NCBI RefSeq assembly: GCF_958298935.1
Contig: NC_084940.1
Span: 4,432,001 to 4,496,000 of the forward strand
Length of the DNA: 64,000 nt
Direction: 5' to 3'
Source of the DNA: Phragmites australis
Lineage: Eukaryota > Streptophyta > Magnoliopsida > Poales > Poaceae
Both the position numbers and the translations under genes were made by a program. Below, in pieces: positions 11,840 through 24,420 of the stretch; within the stretch, counting starts at the first letter, position 1, and the number at the start of each line of letters is the position of its first letter. The notes beneath the pieces are model-generated. The model ran no database searches. It was not told where the DNA came from and saw nothing but the letters and a program-made list of their open reading frames with translations.

Positions 11840-13210
11840 GGGTGGCGGGCGCGAATCCGCCGTGATTCCGTTACGCCCCGGGGGTCAAAAGCGACAGCTC
11901 GCTCCCTCGGTGTGGCAAGTGGGATCAAACGCCGAGGGCGCATCTCTCCAAGTCCTCCTCTTGGACGGCTCGCCGCTGCTGGTCACGCTGACGCCATGCG
12001 CACGCAAGCTCGCCTCCTCCGTCGCATACGTGTGCCTTGTGAGAGCGTCGCATCAGCAATTCAGCATGCGGTGGTGAACCGGTGGTCGGTCGGTCAAGGC
12101 TAATCCCTCGCTGTTAAACCGCCACGCTAATGCTCTATATGCCCTACTCCTTGTCCTTACAGGTCAAGATTATTGAGTAATTTTCCTAAAAAAGGTTATT
12201 GAGTATATATATTGGGTGGACTCTACCGAATTCATTATATTTCTACTACATAAAACATGAGTTGATTCTTACATCAACTGTTCTGTTACTCTCCTCCTAT
12301 TTAATAAAAACTTCTAAAATTTAAATAATTTATCTATTTTTATCATTAACTCTCGTTATGTAACCTCCCCACCTCGTTACCAGCTACGGATATAGGACTC
12401 ATTTTACTAATAAAACTAAATGAATAAATTAGGATGAAAATTAGCAGATAAGCCACCTCTCCTTTTTTGAATATTATCTGAAATCAAACTACGGTATCAC
12501 TCCTGATGTATTCATTCGACGGTACTCTCATGACACATCTACATCTCCATACCTTGATTTTATAATCGATGTTACTATATAAAATATTTTTGTTTTTATT
12601 ACAACACACAGACACTTAGCTAGTTATTATTTAAGTGTTAAAAGAGTCACCATATTCGCTCTTAAAGTCACAAAATTACCATGTTAATTAAAAAGAGAAA
12701 ATGATATAGACCATTCATTGTTATAAATATATAACGGTCTAGATTAAACAAAATAATCCATATCAAATACGGTTAATAAATAGTTGAATTAAAATTTTAA
12801 AATAGTAAAAAATTAGCAGTTTGATTTTTATACAGATTAGGAAGCCAAATATTTAAATAAAGAGCCCAAACAATATATAATTAATAATAATTGAAATTTG
12901 GGTTAGAATAGAAAAACGAATGATCCATACAAATATAGTCTTAGAAAAAATCAAATTATTCTAAAAATCAAATACTAAAAAAAGAATCAGTGTAAAATAC
13001 AATTAATCAATAGCTAAAATTTATAATATATTTTTTAAAAATTCTTATTAAGATAATAGATTAAGAAGCATCATGTAGCTTAAGATCGTCGTATCAAGCA
13101 GTCAAAGTAAAGCACAATACACAAGTAAAATAAACTTATTCTGATCTTAGTATGACTGACTACACATGACGTATGATTTTAATAGTTGATCAAAATGTAT
13201 ACAAATCGAA

Positions 13211-13273
<63 letters not shown>

Positions 13274-13940
13274 GATTCAGATACAAGTTAGAGCATAAAT
13301 AATTTTTTATATCACTAACATAATTTTTACCTCTTATTCTATTTTTATGTGTTTTGTAACTATGACACTATAAAAAAAAACTAAAGATACTAATTTTTAA
13401 TAAAAATTATTATAACAAAATATTGTAGCGAGATTTATCACGCTATTAACATGAATCATCTTACTTGTTACTAGGTAAAAGGAGAAATCTTTTTACCGAC
13501 CAATTCTGAAGCACAATGTTGTTGAAATGGGAACGGGGCAACCGTAACTTGGACCGGCACTAGGGACGATGATCATTGCCTGAGGATGTTGTTCTTCCAA
13601 GCAACGGCTCCATGACCATGACTCCATGAGCAAGCAAGCAGTTCATGGCCCTGACTCTGACAGAGAAAGGTTTTTCACACGGCTTCAAATGACTGGCTGG
13701 CTTTTGATACTAACATGACGTACAAGTGAGCTCACTCACCGCACCGCGGCTGCTGCTTTTACCTCTTCGATCTCTCAGCTTCGTGGAGCTTTCGTGGGTT
13801 CGCCAAGTCATGTGTGGATGTGCCCTGTGGTGCCGCCATTGATCCACTGGGGTTGACTCGGTGCCGTCCTGATCTGCTGATCACATGGAACAGCTGCTAA
13901 TCGCCGGTTAATCCAGGTATTTTTAAATAATCTGCAGGTA
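11840..13940. other. Gene-free AT-rich intergenic DNA
   Basis: Beyond the pirin promoter there is GC-rich DNA to about 12110, then strongly AT-rich DNA with no coding signature, no element ends that I can define and one large microsatellite. Short open frames here have no recognisable similarity. Confidence 0.6.
13214..13273. repeat. AT/AC dinucleotide microsatellite
   Basis: About 19 uninterrupted AT units are followed by short runs of CA and TA units, 60 bp in total. It is likely to be length-variable between individuals. Confidence 0.95.
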
Positions 13941-13954
13941 AAGTATCTCGCTTG

Positions 13955-16500
13955 AATTGTTTATGGTCCGTTTCTTTTTAAAAAGTTTGTGATCTTAAAG
14001 TGAGGGGCAGAGATCAAATTAGCCGCTCGGATCCCTCTTTTCTGGCCACCAAACGGCCCCGCCCATGGACTGGTCTCGTTCTCTTCCTTTCGAGCATCTG
14101 ATGAAGTAAATCTATGGGCACAAAAGGTAGGCTGGAAAAGGCGCCGAAAATGAGATATTTGGTGGATTTTGGTTGAGAATATATAAAATATCACCACATG
14201 ACCACTGACGACAATTTCATGTTGCAAGCCATTGTGACTGACTCTTTTCTTTCCATTCAATCAGAGGATATCCAAGAAGATGATCAGAGACATGCCTGTA
14301 GGCGATGCCATCCGGCCGACCGTGACGAATTGTCAATTGGCAAATGGCAGGAAGCTTTCTTCAAGACGGAAAATGAAAAGGAATTCGGTGGCTACGGATC
14401 GGTACTGGTACGTGTTCCTATCAGCTTGCCCAGTTGGCACCATCACCTGACGTCTCCGTGAGTCACGCAGACGTACGTTTTCATGCTGGGCACATGAAAC
14501 AAATATATGGAAAATCTTGGGGTGAGATGCCCTTGTCTTTCATTCCCATTTTTCGCATGTCCAGACCATCACTATAGGGACCGATTACCTTACTCCAACG
14601 AATGAAAACCCTATGCTTGAAATGGTGCTTAAAGGACTAAACGATATGATCAAGCCGCTTTATGCAATGAGCTGACAGTTAACCAACGTAACCAGTTCTG
14701 CGTTGTATCCAAAAGCATGCTCAGGTGAACCTAGTAGATAATTTGAAGTAGCATAAGCTGAGCACAATCATAACTTTGAATGAACGATTAAGCTTTTTTG
14801 TTCAAAGCGAACGCTAGTTGGAAGAAAGCTTAATCATAGTTATTGCGGTAAAACTGATGGGTCGTGGTCAGGAGGAAGATTACTCGCCGGTGATTGGAGC
14901 ACCCGGCATTGTGGTGTTGGAGCAAACACGCACCATGCCCCAGACGCCTCAGGGTTAACCGTTCACAGATTTTGTTTTTTCTGCAAGAGGAAAGCTAATC
15001 CAGTGCCGGCGTCATGGCGTCCCTGCTAGTGTTGGGCTCAACTAATTTGTGGCAACCACCTAACCGCGCGTGACGAGCAATTAATCCATTCTTAGTCACA
15101 CGTCAAATCAGGCTCATCGTGACATGATCTTTGGTCATGCTCACCTGAGCAGTAGCGCGCGTCCTGGTGGTACAATAAGTTACCTATCTCTTCTAGAAAT
15201 CGTCGGACCCAGAGCACAGTGATTTGACGGACATTCTGTTCCGTCCACAGATATCGTTGGATAGGAAAGACTCTGACATTCTGTAGTGTAGTGAAACATC
15301 CGGAACTTTTCCGTTCCAGGGTCTGTCATCGAGTATCGATTCTAAAGATGTCTAAATGGATCTATAATATAGACTGATCTGATGTACTACACTGTTGATA
15401 TGATTCAGGTATGGTACGACGGTTAACGGCTCGGGTCGGTACGACACGACGATTTGGATTATGTCTGGGCCGGAGCCGCGGCACGACAGGTCGGTACGGT
15501 ACGATCTGTTTAACTGTTTATATTTTTTTAGTATTTTATATATTTTATTTAAATCTAATATCATATACAATATGTGGTGGAATGGTAGTGTGTTTGACTC
15601 TCAAGTAGAAGGTTGGGTGTTTGATATCGAGTGAAAGTAAGTTTTTGTGATTTTTTCTAATTTTTTTTGGACTAACGGGCAGAAAAAATCATCGAGTCTA
15701 CGTAGACTCGGTCTTAAATGGGTCATGCCTGAGCGTGAACCGATACAGCACGACCTGCTTAACTAACGAGTCTAAATAGATCATAACTAAATGAGCCGTG
15801 CCTCAACGAGCCCATATCGAATCGGACCGGACCATCCATTTAACCATATCTGATCGATCCAGTGGTTCTTTTAGCCTCACCCTATTGGAGTATTTTGCTG
15901 CAACATGCCATGAGAGATACTGTTTTCACCTCACTGCGAAATGATCAGGCAGTGTCGTTTAGGAAGAAGAAAAAAAATCAGACATAGCTCAATGAGTTTG
16001 GTCCTGCCCTGCTTTTGGTCATTCTCCCCACCGAACGACCGAGCCGTGGGTGCTGTCTCGTGGGCCGCGGCGCTTCCGTTCGTCGGTCACACGGCTGCAG
16101 CCTTGTTCACGGGCGGGCGCGGGCGCAGGCACGACAGATGGGCAGCAGCGCGCGTACCAGCTGATCGCTACCTGGTCACTGACTTGTAGAACAAAACAAC
16201 GAGGGCAGAGGTAAGACAATCCCCAAATCTCCAACGAATATCTTAAAAATTTATCTTATATAATATTATTATAATATCTTCTATTTTTTTTATATCCAAC
16301 AGCTACTCTATTTTCTACCTTTCAGACCTATATATCAATCTCCGTAAACAATATTGAGGATGAGAGAGTACTTAAATTTAAAGTGCCTCTCTCCTCTCCC
16401 GGAGGAGCTGCTAGAGTGCTCTTTCATCTGGCTAGAGCGACAAAATAAGCATGTTAAAGTGTTGCCGATTGTTTTTGCAAGCTCTGTTGGAGTCGCCTTA
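13955..16500. other. No gene recognised; scattered repeat-like DNA
   Basis: The segment 15400-15850 is rich in repeated GGTACGAC, GGCACGAC and GGGTC words, like the segments at 42205-42294 and 42800-42889, and is probably a shared repeat. The segment 15941-16189 is GC-rich with no convincing protein. A tRNA-like stretch at 15566-15625 is discussed under rejected items. Nothing else can be assigned. Confidence 0.4.
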
Positions 16501-16512
16501 ACTCTGATACCA
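16501..16512 (-). other. Primer-binding site beside an older copia LTR
   Basis: The minus strand reads TGGTATCAGAGT, eleven bases identical to the initiator-Met-tRNA complement. It lies one base from the LTR-like sequence that starts TGTATAACG at 16514. Confidence 0.6.
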
Positions 16513-16513
16513 T

Positions 16514-17082
16514 TGTATAACGATGAAAGTTAATAAAACTTAAAAAAAATGAGGCGGTCCGCGTGGAAACTACCGGTTCTAAGGATCGTGACATCCTAAT
16601 GTGGATTAATTAGGCTATTTAAAATTAGATGTTCTAAAAATTTTATAAGATAAATCTATAATAATTTTTATCTTAATGTGATCTAGATTTATCTAATATG
16701 TATACTCTACCGTTCAAAAGATTTGCAACCAATAGATAATTCTAACAAACTATTTAGAAAGACAAACATGCAAAGATAGATTGAAAGAATGTAAATGAGA
16801 AAATATAAATAAAGTAAAGAGATCAAACTCAGTATAAGAGATTTTTATTCTATGATATCAATATAAAAAATATCACCCTTAGTCTACGTTAGAGTAGTCA
16901 CATAGGTTATAGCTCCCGGACGGCACCCAGTCACGATCTTTGATCCACCTAGACTTCAAGGAAAAGCCTCACCATAAGTCTCTCTTCCGGTCACTTATTG
17001 TCATCTTCATTTCGAAACTAAGATAAGGGTCTCTGTGTCCCCGTAGCAAAGTCTTGTCGCCGCTCCACACAAAATTGAAGGG
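16514..17082 (-). mobile_element. Older copia-type LTR, left part (split by a later insertion)
   Basis: This stretch begins TGTATAACG next to a primer-binding site, so it is the 3' end of a minus-oriented LTR. It is cut at 17082 by the SIRE-type element. The sequence right of that element (32057 onward) reads as its continuation: AAAATTG plus AAGGG on the left and GATGG plus TTAACAAGC on the right. No coding remains to the left of 16500, so the element body is lost. Confidence 0.5.
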
Positions 17083-18577
17083 TGAAAATGCATCTAGGCC
17101 CCTAAGTGGGTTTTGGATAATTAATGACAAACAAATAAGGGACTAATGAGTTTAATAAGAATATGAACAGGTATTAGTCACATTGAAGATATTAAAAGAT
17201 ATTGGCGTCCCTCAAAAGAAAAGAGAAACGGCATTTAGTTACTCAATAGATTTAAATTTGTTTTTATCTTTGAATTTGAGTATAGGTGTGCCGTACTATA
17301 AATAGGGATGTGTTTAGATTGATTTGAAGATATCTCAGTTCTCAAAGTACCCATTTAGATTAGAGATTAGAGACACAAATCACCGCACGAACACTGGAAA
17401 GTTCTAAGTGTTTATCTGTACTCGGACATTCCGGGCTAACTCGGATACTCCGAGTTGCTAGAGTCTCTGAGTTTTGCTCCGACAGGGATGCTCAGTTTTG
17501 GTTTCTAAGCCAACCCAGATGCTCTAGGTTGACCCGGATGTTCCAGATTGTCGGAGTCTCTGGACTTTGCTCTAAGCAGAGGTGCTCGGTTAGGTCTAAA
17601 TGTTTTACCCGGAGGTTCTGGATTAACCCGGATGTTCCACGTTCTGGTGTTTCATCCGAACCCTCCGAGTTGAGTTTCGACTAGGGGTTCTCGGTTACAC
17701 ATTCAAGTACTAATCTAGAGGTTTCGGGTTAGGCCAGAAAAGTTTATAACGACTAGTTTGGGGGGGAATGATATAAATACACCTTTAACCATTTCCTTTC
17801 TTCAGCTGCTGAATTACCTTAAGACAAAAGCATTCATAACCCTTTAATAGCTCTCCTCACTCTTCTTGTGCTTTAATTCTTGTAAGGATTTGAGAGTTGG
17901 GTTTGAGAGCAAGAAATTGAGTGCAAGTGAGCCAAATTCAAATCTTGAGCACTTGAGTTCATCATCAAGCCGTCGCTTCGCATTCGTTACTCTTGGAGAT
18001 TGGAGCTCCTAGATGGCTAGGCTTTACCTGGAGAGCACTCAAGCTTGTGAAGTGCCCCGGGAAGTTTGTGAAGGTCATCCTCGCCTCTGTAAGGGAAGAG
18101 AAACACTTGAGTAAGCTCAAGCTTGATCTTCGTAGTCGCTTAGTGAGGAATAGGGTTGAAAGATATATGGCTCTTTGTGAGCACCTTAACGGAGAAGTAG
18201 GATTGTTAGATCTAAACTTCAGGAAATAAATTCGTGTCTGCTTCACTTTCTCGAGTTCATACTTGTTCAAGTTGGTATTTTGGGCGATTTTCCCTGATCT
18301 ATGTGTTTGTGAGTTTGTGGCTGTAGGTATTTGGTGGAAAAGCATCTAGGAAACCATTGGAACCTGTGGTAATGTTTAGAACCAACTAGACTTGCGTACG
18401 TGTTCTTAGTTTTCAATTTCGTGTTTCGACCAGACTATCCGGGTTGAGCTCGGAACTTTCAAAACTAGGAAGTTCTGGATTGAACCCAGAGTATCTGGAT
18501 TCTGTTAATCCACTACGAAGTTTTATTTTTCAAGAAACGTCTATTCATCCCCCTCTATGCGACATCTACTATATTCA
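17083..18577 (+). repeat. 5' LTR of the SIRE-type element, about 1.5 kb
   Basis: It starts TGAAAATGCATCTAGGCCCC and ends TATATTCA just before the primer-binding site. It aligns along its length with 30591-32056, with many substitutions. A TATA-like CTATAAATAG occurs near 17296. The segment 17400-17720 holds repeated CCGGA/TCCGG-type words. Open frames such as 17993-18229 recur in the other LTR (31386-31718) and are LTR sequence, not genes. Confidence 0.9.
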
Positions 18578-18579
18578 AT

Positions 18580-18591
18580 TGGTATCAGAAC
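18580..18591 (+). other. Primer-binding site of the SIRE-type element
   Basis: TGGTATCAGAAC lies two bases after the LTR end and matches the initiator-Met-tRNA complement except at the next-to-last base. Confidence 0.85.
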
Positions 18592-18627
18592 CTAATCTCT
18601 TAAAAGGTTTCACTGCTTGGAGAATTG

Positions 18628-20345
18628 AAGATGTTGACATCTGGGGAGAAAAGTCTGAAAGGTACAGGAAGCTCAAAGAGTCCTAAAGATGATGCTTCGA
18701 AGTCAGACAACAATAAAGGCAGGAGAGTTGCAATCGAATTTAATTATGATAAATTGAATGCTTCCAACTCTTATATTTCTGTGTCGTTCAAGCGTGTGAC
18801 ATATTTTGAGGGCACGCACTATACCGCTTGAAGGCACAAAATAAACTTGCATTTAATTTCTCTTCATCCAAGTACTTGGAAGATTGTGTGTACAGGTTTT
18901 GAGCTACCGGATGAAGACAAAGAGCTCACTCCTGAACAAGAGTAAAATATCCACCGCAATGCACAAGCCGTAAGTGTATTGCTTAGCACCTTGGACCCCA
19001 AAGAGTTCAACAAGGTGGATGAGCTTGAGGAGGCCAAAGCGATATGAGACACACTCCAAGTCGTATATGAAGGCACCACAAGTGTGAGAGAATCTAAGAT
19101 AGAGTTGCTCAAAGGGAAATTAGGATGATTTGTGATGGAAGACGATGAAACCCCTCAAGCAATATATGATCGTATGATAGCGCTAGTAAACAAGATTAGA
19201 GGGCTTGAAAGTGATGCTAGATGACCACAAAGTGGTGAGAAGATTGTTAAGAGCTTTTACGCCAAAAAATCCCACATTGGTCACTCTCATATGAGAAAGA
19301 AGAGACTACAAGAAGCTCACACCAAGTGATGTGCTTGCTAGAATTTTTGCTCATGAGCTCATGGAGGAGTAAACCAATGAAGTCAAGAACCTTATCGAGC
19401 AAAGCTCAACATCTAAGAACAAAGAAGTAACAATCAAGGCAAGCAAGAGCAAGTAAGTTGAAGAATCGAGTTGAAGTGAAGATGAGAGCTCTGATGATGA
19501 AGAGATTGCTTTCTTTGTGAGGAAATTCAAGAAAATTCATGAAGAAGTGTGGTTATAGCAAGTACAAAAGAGAAAAGCCTAAACAAAGAACATCCAAGAG
19601 AGCTTGCTATAAGTATGGTGAAGTTGGTCACTTTATCACCAAGTGTCCTTACAAGAAGAGTAAGGACAAGAAAGAAAAGAAGAACAAGTCTTTTAAGAAG
19701 GACAAGTACACGAACCACAAGAAATATTCGAGTCAAGTTCACATTAGTGAGGAGTGGGACTCTAACTCCAACTCTGATTCGGATGACGAAGGGATAGTCA
19801 CTATCACCATCCGCTCCTCTACACTAACAAAGTCACTTTTTGGTGACATGAGAGATGATGACACTCTCAAGTGTATCATGGCAAACGAACGCAAGGTAAA
19901 ATCACAACCCAAGCTCCTAGATAGTGATAGCGATAGTGATAGTGGTTGTGAATCTGTGCTTAAAGGTTTAAGTAAAATTTCATGTCTAAGATAAAAGAGC
20001 TAATGAAAACAATAGAGAGCCCAAGAGGAGATTCTCGAGAAGTAAGAGGACTTGCTCATCTTTGAAAATGAGAGAAACCTTGAACTCGATGAGCTCTTTG
20101 TTAAAGAAAAGGAGAAAGTGAAGAAATTAACCAAAGATCTTGATTTGACCAATGTCTCTTTTGCTAGTCTTGAGGGTAGCAACGTCACACTACAAGCGAA
20201 TTACAAATGTTTGGATGAAACTCATAAAACTCTTGAAGTGAAAATTGTTGCCTTTAATAATAGCACTTTCACCTCCAATGATGCAACCTTACTCTCTAAT
20301 GCTTCCACGAGTCAAGGTTGCTCTCTTGCTATAATGTTGATATAA
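18628..20345 (+). pseudogene. SIRE-type gag remnant
   Basis: In successive frames the region encodes gag features typical of Opie/SIRE elements: the HPSTWKIV region and LTPEQE (about 18860-18945), IHRNAQAVSVLLSTLDPKEFNKVD (in part), GTTSVRESKIELLKGKLG, and DDETPQAIYDRM (about 19140-19180). The zinc knuckle CYKYGEVGHFITKCPYKK at about 19600-19660 keeps Cys-His-Cys but has Tyr in place of the second Cys. An acidic Asp/Ser-rich tail follows. The frame 20052-20345 adds a Lys/Glu/Leu-rich, probably coiled-coil stretch. Stops and frameshifts interrupt it repeatedly. Confidence 0.88.
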
Positions 20346-20821
20346 ATACTTGTGCTACTAATGTTCAATTCTTGCAAGTATTACAAAAAGAGAAATGAGA
20401 GGCTACATACCTTAGTTAAGTATGGATGCATCAAGTCATACAAATCCAAAGATGCACTATACAAGACTATTAAGGCTAAGGATAACAAACAAAAGAGATG
20501 CCTTAAGTTTGATATGCATACAAGTAAGCCAAGTAAACGTGTGGTGATAAATGTCAAGGAGTCCCTCAAGTTCATTAAAGGAAGCAAGAAAGTTGATCCC
20601 ACCACACAAGCCAAGCAACCAAGGGTCATGCATCTCAATCAACTTTTTATGTATCTTATATTTTGAAGAGAAACCACCATGATAAAGTGGTTGCTCTATA
20701 TATTGGTGCCCGCACAAAAGAATGTGTGAGTGTCAAAAGTGCTTGTGACTGACATGAAATGACCCAAGTAAATTTGAATACCTAAAACGAAAGCTTAACT
20801 TGTTTTATAGGCATACTCATC

Positions 20822-21936
20822 TGTCGGAGGATTAACTCCTGTCGCAGGGATCCCGAGAGACCCCTTTTTAAAGATTCGGTCGGGGGGATGATCCTGAATA
20901 AGTTCATCGGAGAAATAAATGGAAGTGGAAGTAAATGCAACGGCCGGTGGTGGGGGATGATCGACCTAGTGCAATGGGAAGTAAATGCACCAGAGTTTAG
21001 ACAGGTTCGGGCCGCACGGGGGCGTAATACCCTACTCCTGTATGGATGCAATAATTTTCCCTGAGGGGGATCCCTCAGGGATATATCTGGTTACAAGGAT
21101 CTATTGTCTACTAAGAGCTTGAGGCTCCTTGTTCTAGCTCTGCTCAGGCTTGCTTGCAATATTTTCGTCTGAGTGTGGCACGGTCTACTGCTTGGGCTTG
21201 TCTTTTTTTTTTTAACTGTTCTCTCCTCCGATGTTTCGATCAATGTCCCCTTCTTTCTGTGTGCCGGTCCTTTTATGCACTCGCCGGCCACGACATACCC
21301 GAACAGGAAGGAAGGGGCACAAGTTCCAAGATGCCACGACTGAGAAAGGCGTCATCATTTCCTCTGGGCGAAGCGACAGGGGCGGTGGAAAAACGCGGCG
21401 CGCGTCCGGTCACTCGTCACTGTGGACGCCCTGGCGTCGGGCGCCGTTGAGAGGGCCCACCGGGCAGCCACAGAGGCACCCGGCGTGCCCGCCCTGTCTT
21501 GTCCCTCTGCCACGGCAGGGCGGCAGGCGGAACGCCTTGATCCTGGCAACGTTATCCCAAGATACACCGGATGATACGGGACGGGACCCGTGCAATTAAT
21601 GGCCCCACGCCTCTCTGCCAAAGCATGGCAGGGACTGACACTGTGGCGGGAGCAGTTGGGAATGTCAGGCCGCGCACGCCCATTAAATGCGGCCTCGGAC
21701 CTCTGACTGGTTGACACCCCATCGGCAGGCCCCTCGGGGGCCCTTCTGGGTCGTCGGGGCACCGAGTGCTCGGGGGTACTGTTCACCTCCCCGAGCACTC
21801 TCTCTCGAGCACTCTCGCACGAACCTTCGGGGAACCGAGTGCTCGGGGGCTGCCACGTGCAACCCCGAGCACTCTCTCCCGAGCACTTTTGCACTGACCC
21901 TCGGGGAACCGGGCGCTCGGGGGCTGCCGCAGGACA
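20822..21936 (+). mobile_element. LTR block (probable solo LTR) replacing protease and part of integrase
   Basis: It starts TGTCGGAGGATTAACTCC and ends GCAGGACA, giving TG...CA ends and 1115 bp with no coding domain. It contains GGGGGCGTAATACCCTACTC, a phrase I associate with grass Gypsy LTRs. Its last 180 bp is a tandem array. The 5-bp flanks TCATC and TAAAT do not match, so it is not a simple insertion. Open frames inside (for example 21355-21894 minus) are GC-rich artefacts. Confidence 0.65.
21754..21930 (+). repeat. Tandem repeat of about 73 bp inside the solo LTR
   Basis: Units begin at 21754, 21827 and 21901, each starting TCGGGG(C/A)ACCGAGTGCTCGG or a close variant. Each of the two complete units carries a CCCGAGCACTCTCTC segment. 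Confidence 0.85.
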
Positions 21937-21939
21937 TAA

Positions 21940-22490
21940 ATTTGTTAGAAGAGCTCAAAACGAATTTGATGTGAAGTTCAAAAGTGTGATAAGCGATAAC
22001 GGAAACAAATTCAAGAATACACAGGTTGAAGAGTTTCTTGATGAAGAAGAGATCAAACATGAATTCTCGACACCCTAATCCCCTCAATAAATGGGGTTGT
22101 CAAGAGAAATAATAGAACTCTCATAGAGTCGGCAAGGACCATGCTTGATGAGTACAAGATTTCGGATCAATTTTGGACAAGACCGTCAACACCGCATGAC
22201 ATGTCATCAACCGGTTATATCTCCACAAGATCTTGAAAAAGACCGCCTCTGAGCTCCTAATCGGTAACAAGCCAAATATGTCTTAATTTAGATTTTTGGT
22301 AGTAAGTGTTATATTCTAAATAAGAAAGCCAAAAGTTCTATGTTTTCATCTAAGGTAGATGAAGGTTTCTTGATTGGTTATGGATTAAATGTCTATGCCT
22401 ACCGTGTTTTTAACAAAATCACCGGTTATGTTGAAATCGCGCATGACATGACATTTGATGAATATAACGGCTCCCAAGTAGAGTAAGTTG
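21940..22490 (+). pseudogene. SIRE-type integrase C-terminal part
   Basis: The coding resumes abruptly with FDVKFKSVISDNGNKFKNTQ, which holds the second catalytic Asp of the integrase (SDNG). Then come EEFLDEEEIKHEFSTP and a broken NGVVKRNNRTLIESARTMLDEY, which contains the position of the catalytic Glu (Lys here). The pre-integrase zinc finger and the first catalytic Asp are missing, replaced by the LTR block to the left. Frame changes at about 22078 and 22200 confirm it is dead. Confidence 0.85.
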
Positions 22491-22746
22491 ATCCTAATTT
22501 TTTAGGTGATGAAGAAATCCCAAGTGATACAATAAAGAAGATGGTAGTAGGTGAAATCAAGCCTCAAGAGCCCCAAGAACTACAAGTAGCCAATAGTGAT
22601 CAAGTCCATCCATCTTCATCAACTGAAGTGGAGCCACCTACATCAACTCAAGATCAAGACCAAAGTCAATATCAAGATTAAGCCTATGATGACTCCAACA
22701 AATTCCTTATAATGATGAGGTGGAAGACATTCAACCCTAATCCCAA

Positions 22747-24420
22747 GTGTCACATCTAAGGGTTCATCAAAACATTGAAAGAGATCACCTGATTGACAAT
22801 ATCCTTAGTGATATACAAATGGGGGTAACTACTCATTCGAGAATTGCAAATTTTTGTGAATATTACTCTTTTGTTTTCTCTTTGGAACCTTTGAAGGTAG
22901 ATGATGCACTTGGAGATCCGGATTGGGTAATGGCTATGCAAGAAGAGCTCAACAACTTCAAGAGGAATGAAGTCTGCTCCTTGGTGGAAAGACCCAATCA
23001 AAATTTGATTAGTACCAAATGGGGTCTTCCACAACAAACAATATGAGAATGGGATCATGATGAGAAAAAATGGAAGGTTGGTTGCTCATGGCTTCACGTA
23101 AATAAAAAATTTGGATTTTGGTGAGACTTATGCTCCCGTAGCTAGGCTCGAGTCAATTTGTATATTACTTGCCTATACTACTCACCATGATTTCAAGTTA
23201 TATCAAATAGATGTGAAGAGTGCATTTCTAAATGGACCAATTTTTGAATTGGTATTTGTGGAGCAACCACCAGAGTTTGAAGATCGTAAGTATCCTCATC
23301 ATGTGTATAAACTCCATAAGACACTCTATAGGCTTAAGCAAGCACCTAGAGTATGGTGTGAATGTCTTAGGGATTTTCACATTGAAAAGGGCTTTGAAAT
23401 AGGCAAAGTCGATACTACTCTTTTCACTAAAAAATTTGATAATGATTTATTTATTTGTCAAATATATATCGATGATATTATATTTAGTTCTACTAATCAA
23501 CTCTTTTGTGAAGAATTTAGTAGGATTGTGACCAAGAGGTTTGAGATGTCAATAATGGGAGAGTTAAAGTTATTTTTAGGATTTCAAATCAAACAACTCA
23601 AGGAAGAAATATTCATATATCAAACTAATTACATCAAGGATATGCTCAAGAAGTTTGACATGGAGAATGCCATACCCATCAAGAATCTCATGCAAGCAAA
23701 TGGACATCTCGATCTCAACGAAGATGAAAAGGTCATGGATCAAAAGGGATGTCACTCCATGATTGGTTCTTTACTTTACCTTTGTGCATCTAGGCCCGAT
23801 ATAATGCTTACTGTGTATATGTATGCAAAATTTCAAGCCGCTCCAGAAGAGTGTCATTTAGTGGCCGTTAAGAGAATTATCAGATATTTGGTTCATACCC
23901 CTTACCTTGGCTTATGGTATCCTAAAGGTTCAACCTTTGACCTTATCAGCTATTTGGACTCCAATTATGCCAGTTGCAAAGTGGATAGGAAGAGTACCTT
24001 AGAGACTTATCAATTCTTAGATAGGTCATTGGTGTCTTGGTCCTCAAAGAAATAAAATTTTGTAGCCATATCGACCGTTAAAGCCGAATATATTTCCATG
24101 GGCGCTTGTTGTGCTCAACTACTTTGGATCAGGCAAACCTTGAGAGACTATGGCTACAACATGGCCAAAGTGCTACTTCTATGTGACAATGAGAGTGTCA
24201 TCAAAATAGCCAAAATTCTTGTGCAACACTCAAGAACCAAAAATTTAAACACTCGTCACAATTTCTTGAGAGACCACTCAACCTAAAAGGATATCAATAT
24301 TCGTCATGTGAGAACTAAAAAACATTTAGCCGATATCCTCACCAAGCCACTAGACGAGCAAAAGTTTTGAGTTGAGAAGTGAGCTAAATATCCTAAATTC
24401 TCACAACATGGCTTGACAAG
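22747..24420 (+). pseudogene. SIRE-type reverse transcriptase and RNase H
   Basis: A long frame at 23111-24055 encodes the copia reverse transcriptase: DFGETYAPVARLESI, IDVKSAFLNG, YRLKQAPRVW, the catalytic box YIDDI, and SMIGSLLYLCASRPDI. RNase H follows (DRKSTLETYQ, then KAEYISMGACCAQLLWIRQTL at 24078-24140), and the end VRTKKHLADILTKPLDEQ. A TAA splits RT from RNase H near 24055 and another stop lies at 24286. The upstream piece 22747-23046 covers the region between integrase and RT. The order agrees with a SIRE-type polyprotein. Confidence 0.92.

Noticed and set aside
15566..15625. tRNA-like stretch (GTGGTGGAATGGTAG ... GTTTGATATCGAG)
   Set aside because: The A-box and B-box matches are weak, with no A tail and no cloverleaf, so I did not call a tRNA or a SINE.
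17993..18345. Open frames within the SIRE 5' LTR
   Set aside because: The same frames recur in the 3' LTR at 31386-31718, so they are LTR sequence.
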